This document shows positions 62,414 to 64,000 of a stretch of DNA of 64,000 bases, piece after piece. Numbering within the stretch: position 1 is the stretch's first letter; each line of letters starts with the position of its first letter. The notes under the pieces are model-generated. The model was not told where the DNA came from, made no database searches, and saw only the letters and a list, made by a program, of their open reading frames with translations. The stretch covers positions 310,001-374,000 of the forward strand of contig CAXXDU010000002.1 of assembly GCA_963667535.2 (NCBI GenBank), given 5' to 3'. The DNA is from UBA5614 sp963667535. GTDB taxonomy: Bacteria; Cloacimonadota; Cloacimonadia; Cloacimonadales; Cloacimonadaceae. Made by a program: the position numbers and the translations under genes.

Positions 62414-63424
62414 ATGTTCATTGATTTTGCACGCATCCGGATAAAAGCCGGAAATGGCGGAGATGGCTGTGTCAGTTTCCGCAGAGAAAAGTTTATTCCC
62501 AGAGGTGGTCCTGACGGAGGTGACGGAGGCAGAGGCGGTGATGTAATCGCTGTTGGTGACCAGAATGTTAATACCTTACTCGACTACCGATATCATAAAT
62601 CCTTTGTTGCTGAAAACGGCAGAGGTGGAGCCGGTGCTAATAAACACGGCTTATCCGGCAAGCATGTATATCTGAAAATGCCGCTGGGTACAGAAATATT
62701 CCAGACCATAGACGGAAAAAAAGTCAAGCTTGCGGATGTAACCGAGCACGGAGAAGAAGTTGTCCTCTCCAGAGGCGGACATGGCGGTAAGGGTAATATT
62801 AATTTTGCCACTCCTACGAATCAGGCTCCGCGTAATGCCACTCCGGGAAGACAGACTGATGAACATGAACTGGAATTGGTTCTCAAGCTTATGGCAGATA
62901 TCGGCTTGGTGGGATTTCCCAACGCAGGCAAATCGACTTTGCTGAGTGTTGTTTCTGCAGCCAGACCCAAGATAGCTGATTATGAATTTACTACTCTGGA
63001 ACCGATGCTGGGCGTGGTCAAAGTGACCGATTATCAGTCATTTGTCATGGCAGATATTCCCGGTATTATAGCAGGTGCACACTTGGGCAAAGGCTTGGGT
63101 TTGCAGTTTATCAGACATATCCAGAGAACTACAATTCTGCTTTTCCTGATTGATGTTCATTCTGAAAATCCTGTGGAAGATTATCGGACTCTGCGAGCTG
63201 AACTCTTTATGTATGACCCCTATATGGAAAAGAAAGCACACGTAATCGCCCTCAGCAAACTGGATACTGTTCCGGAAGATGAATGGGAAACAAAGATAGA
63301 GGAAGTTGCACTCAAATTTAAGTCAGAATTTAAGGAAGATATCATTGGTATTTCATCCGTCAGTGGTTACCACCTTCCTGAATTGAAAAGAATCCTGTAC
63401 GACCTGATACAGAAAAACGGTTAA
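62414..63424 (+). CDS. obgE: Obg/CgtA GTPase
   Basis: 336 residues, the short Obg form. Glycine-rich N-terminal domain (IKAGNGGDGCVSFRREKF, GGPDGGDGGRGG), then G domain: G1 GFPNAGKST (about 166), G2 region FTTLEP, G3 DIPG, G4 SKLD. Essential late 50S assembly factor. No C-terminal extension. The next gene is dprA. Confidence 0.96.
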   Translation: MFIDFARIRIKAGNGGDGCVSFRREKFIPRGGPDGGDGGRGGDVIAVGDQNVNTLLDYRYHKSFVAENGRGGAGANKHGLSGKHVYLKMPLGTEIFQTIDGKKVKLADVTEHGEEVVLSRGGHGGKGNINFATPTNQAPRNATPGRQTDEHELELVLKLMADIGLVGFPNAGKSTLLSVVSAARPKIADYEFTTLEPMLGVVKVTDYQSFVMADIPGIIAGAHLGKGLGLQFIRHIQRTTILLFLIDVHSENPVEDYRTLRAELFMYDPYMEKKAHVIALSKLDTVPEDEWETKIEEVALKFKSEFKEDIIGISSVSGYHLPELKRILYDLIQKNG

Positions 63425-63458
63425 TGCCGGCATCATCTGCTGAGAAGTAGAGTTTATC

Positions 63459-64000
63459 ATGAATAGGCTAAAAAAATGGCTCAAGGTAAAAGCTGCACCG
63501 GAGATTGGATATCAGGGAGCTTTGAAGCTCTTTGATAATTATGGTGATCCTGAGAACTGGACAGCAGAGACCCTGAGACTGGCAAAAGAATGCAAGCATA
63601 TTGCCCCGGAAGCATTTAATTATCTTTCAAGTGATGTCGAACCGGAAAACTGGGCTCAGGTCTGTAAATATTGCGAGTATTATAAAATCAGATATACTGC
63701 ATATCTTGATGCGGATTATCCTGCTCTGCTTAAAACCATTTATGCACCTCCCATGGTTCTGTATTATCGGGGTGATTTGAATGCTGCTTTGAGTGAATGG
63801 AATCTGGGAGTAGTAGGTACCCGCAAGCCTTCCGAATATGGTAAATCTATGACTGAAGCTGTCGTGGAGCCGATATCCAAAGCAGGTGTGACCATTGTCA
63901 GCGGTCTGGCTTACGGTATTGATACCACCTCACACAAAGCTGCCCTTAAAGCTAATGGAAAGACTATTGCCGTACTGGCACATGGTCTGGAACAAATCTA
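63459..64000 (+). CDS. dprA: DprA/Smf DNA-processing protein (runs off the window)
   Basis: The first 180 residues are present; the gene continues beyond the end. N-terminal helical domain (LKVKAAPEIGYQGALKLF), YPALLKTIYAPPMVLYYRGD, then the Rossmann core GVVGTRKPSEYG and VSGLAYGIDTTSHKAAL, both diagnostic. DprA loads RecA on incoming single-stranded DNA. Starts 34 nt after obgE. Confidence 0.93.
   Translation, partial: MNRLKKWLKVKAAPEIGYQGALKLFDNYGDPENWTAETLRLAKECKHIAPEAFNYLSSDVEPENWAQVCKYCEYYKIRYTAYLDADYPALLKTIYAPPMVLYYRGDLNAALSEWNLGVVGTRKPSEYGKSMTEAVVEPISKAGVTIVSGLAYGIDTTSHKAALKANGKTIAVLAHGLEQI

Overview
The window reads as one contig of a Gram-negative bacterium of the FCB group, most like Candidatus Cloacimonadota. 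Seven large secreted proteins end in the same C-terminal beta-sandwich, with a YPNP(F) motif followed by a (Y/F)N(L/V)KGQ motif. This is a type A cargo signal of the type IX secretion system. A PorV/PorQ-like outer-membrane barrel and a BatA-like VWA membrane protein are also encoded. The species assignment is inference from gene content; no rRNA gene is present.

Layout. 30-8718: SGNH lipoprotein, secreted metallophosphoesterase, membrane protein, comEC and a MutS-family ATPase. 9177-13255: two tandem RCC1-repeat secreted proteins. 13259-20767 (minus strand): three TraB/TIKI-like paralogues, the middle one apparently started at an AUU codon; a GlmL/MutL-type reactivase ATPase with its partner; comF; purQ and purS. 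21128-33224: secreted propeller, K/P/A-rich basic protein, C10 protease/beta-helix and beta-helix proteins, separated by stretches full of dispersed repeats. 33225-42962: a compact minus-strand operon yggS, plsY-like, GNAT, PAP2, outer-membrane barrel, VWA protein, dxs, mnmE. 43203-45088: small accessory genes bracketed by direct repeats. 45452-55198: a defence-type island with DinD, unknown membrane proteins, a GIY-YIG protein, an HsdM-HsdS fusion and HsdR. 55341-57180: two diverged copies of an operon of overlapping tiny ORFs. 57954-64000: accessory gene, two small membrane proteins, lipocalin, DUF1838 protein, secreted protein, obgE and the start of dprA.

The most unusual region is 55341-57180. 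Each copy has a -24/-12 (sigma-54-like) promoter, a chain of tiny ORFs with strong Shine-Dalgarno sites, a conserved 37-38 residue Tyr-rich peptide, an H-type pseudoknot placed exactly 5 nt after its stop codon, and a terminator. I do not recognise it as a known system.

ComEC, ComF and DprA in one window suggest natural DNA uptake. Dispersed palindromic repeats occupy most large gaps, and one appears to have inserted in frame inside a secretion signal domain. A G10 tract lies inside a surface-protein gene.
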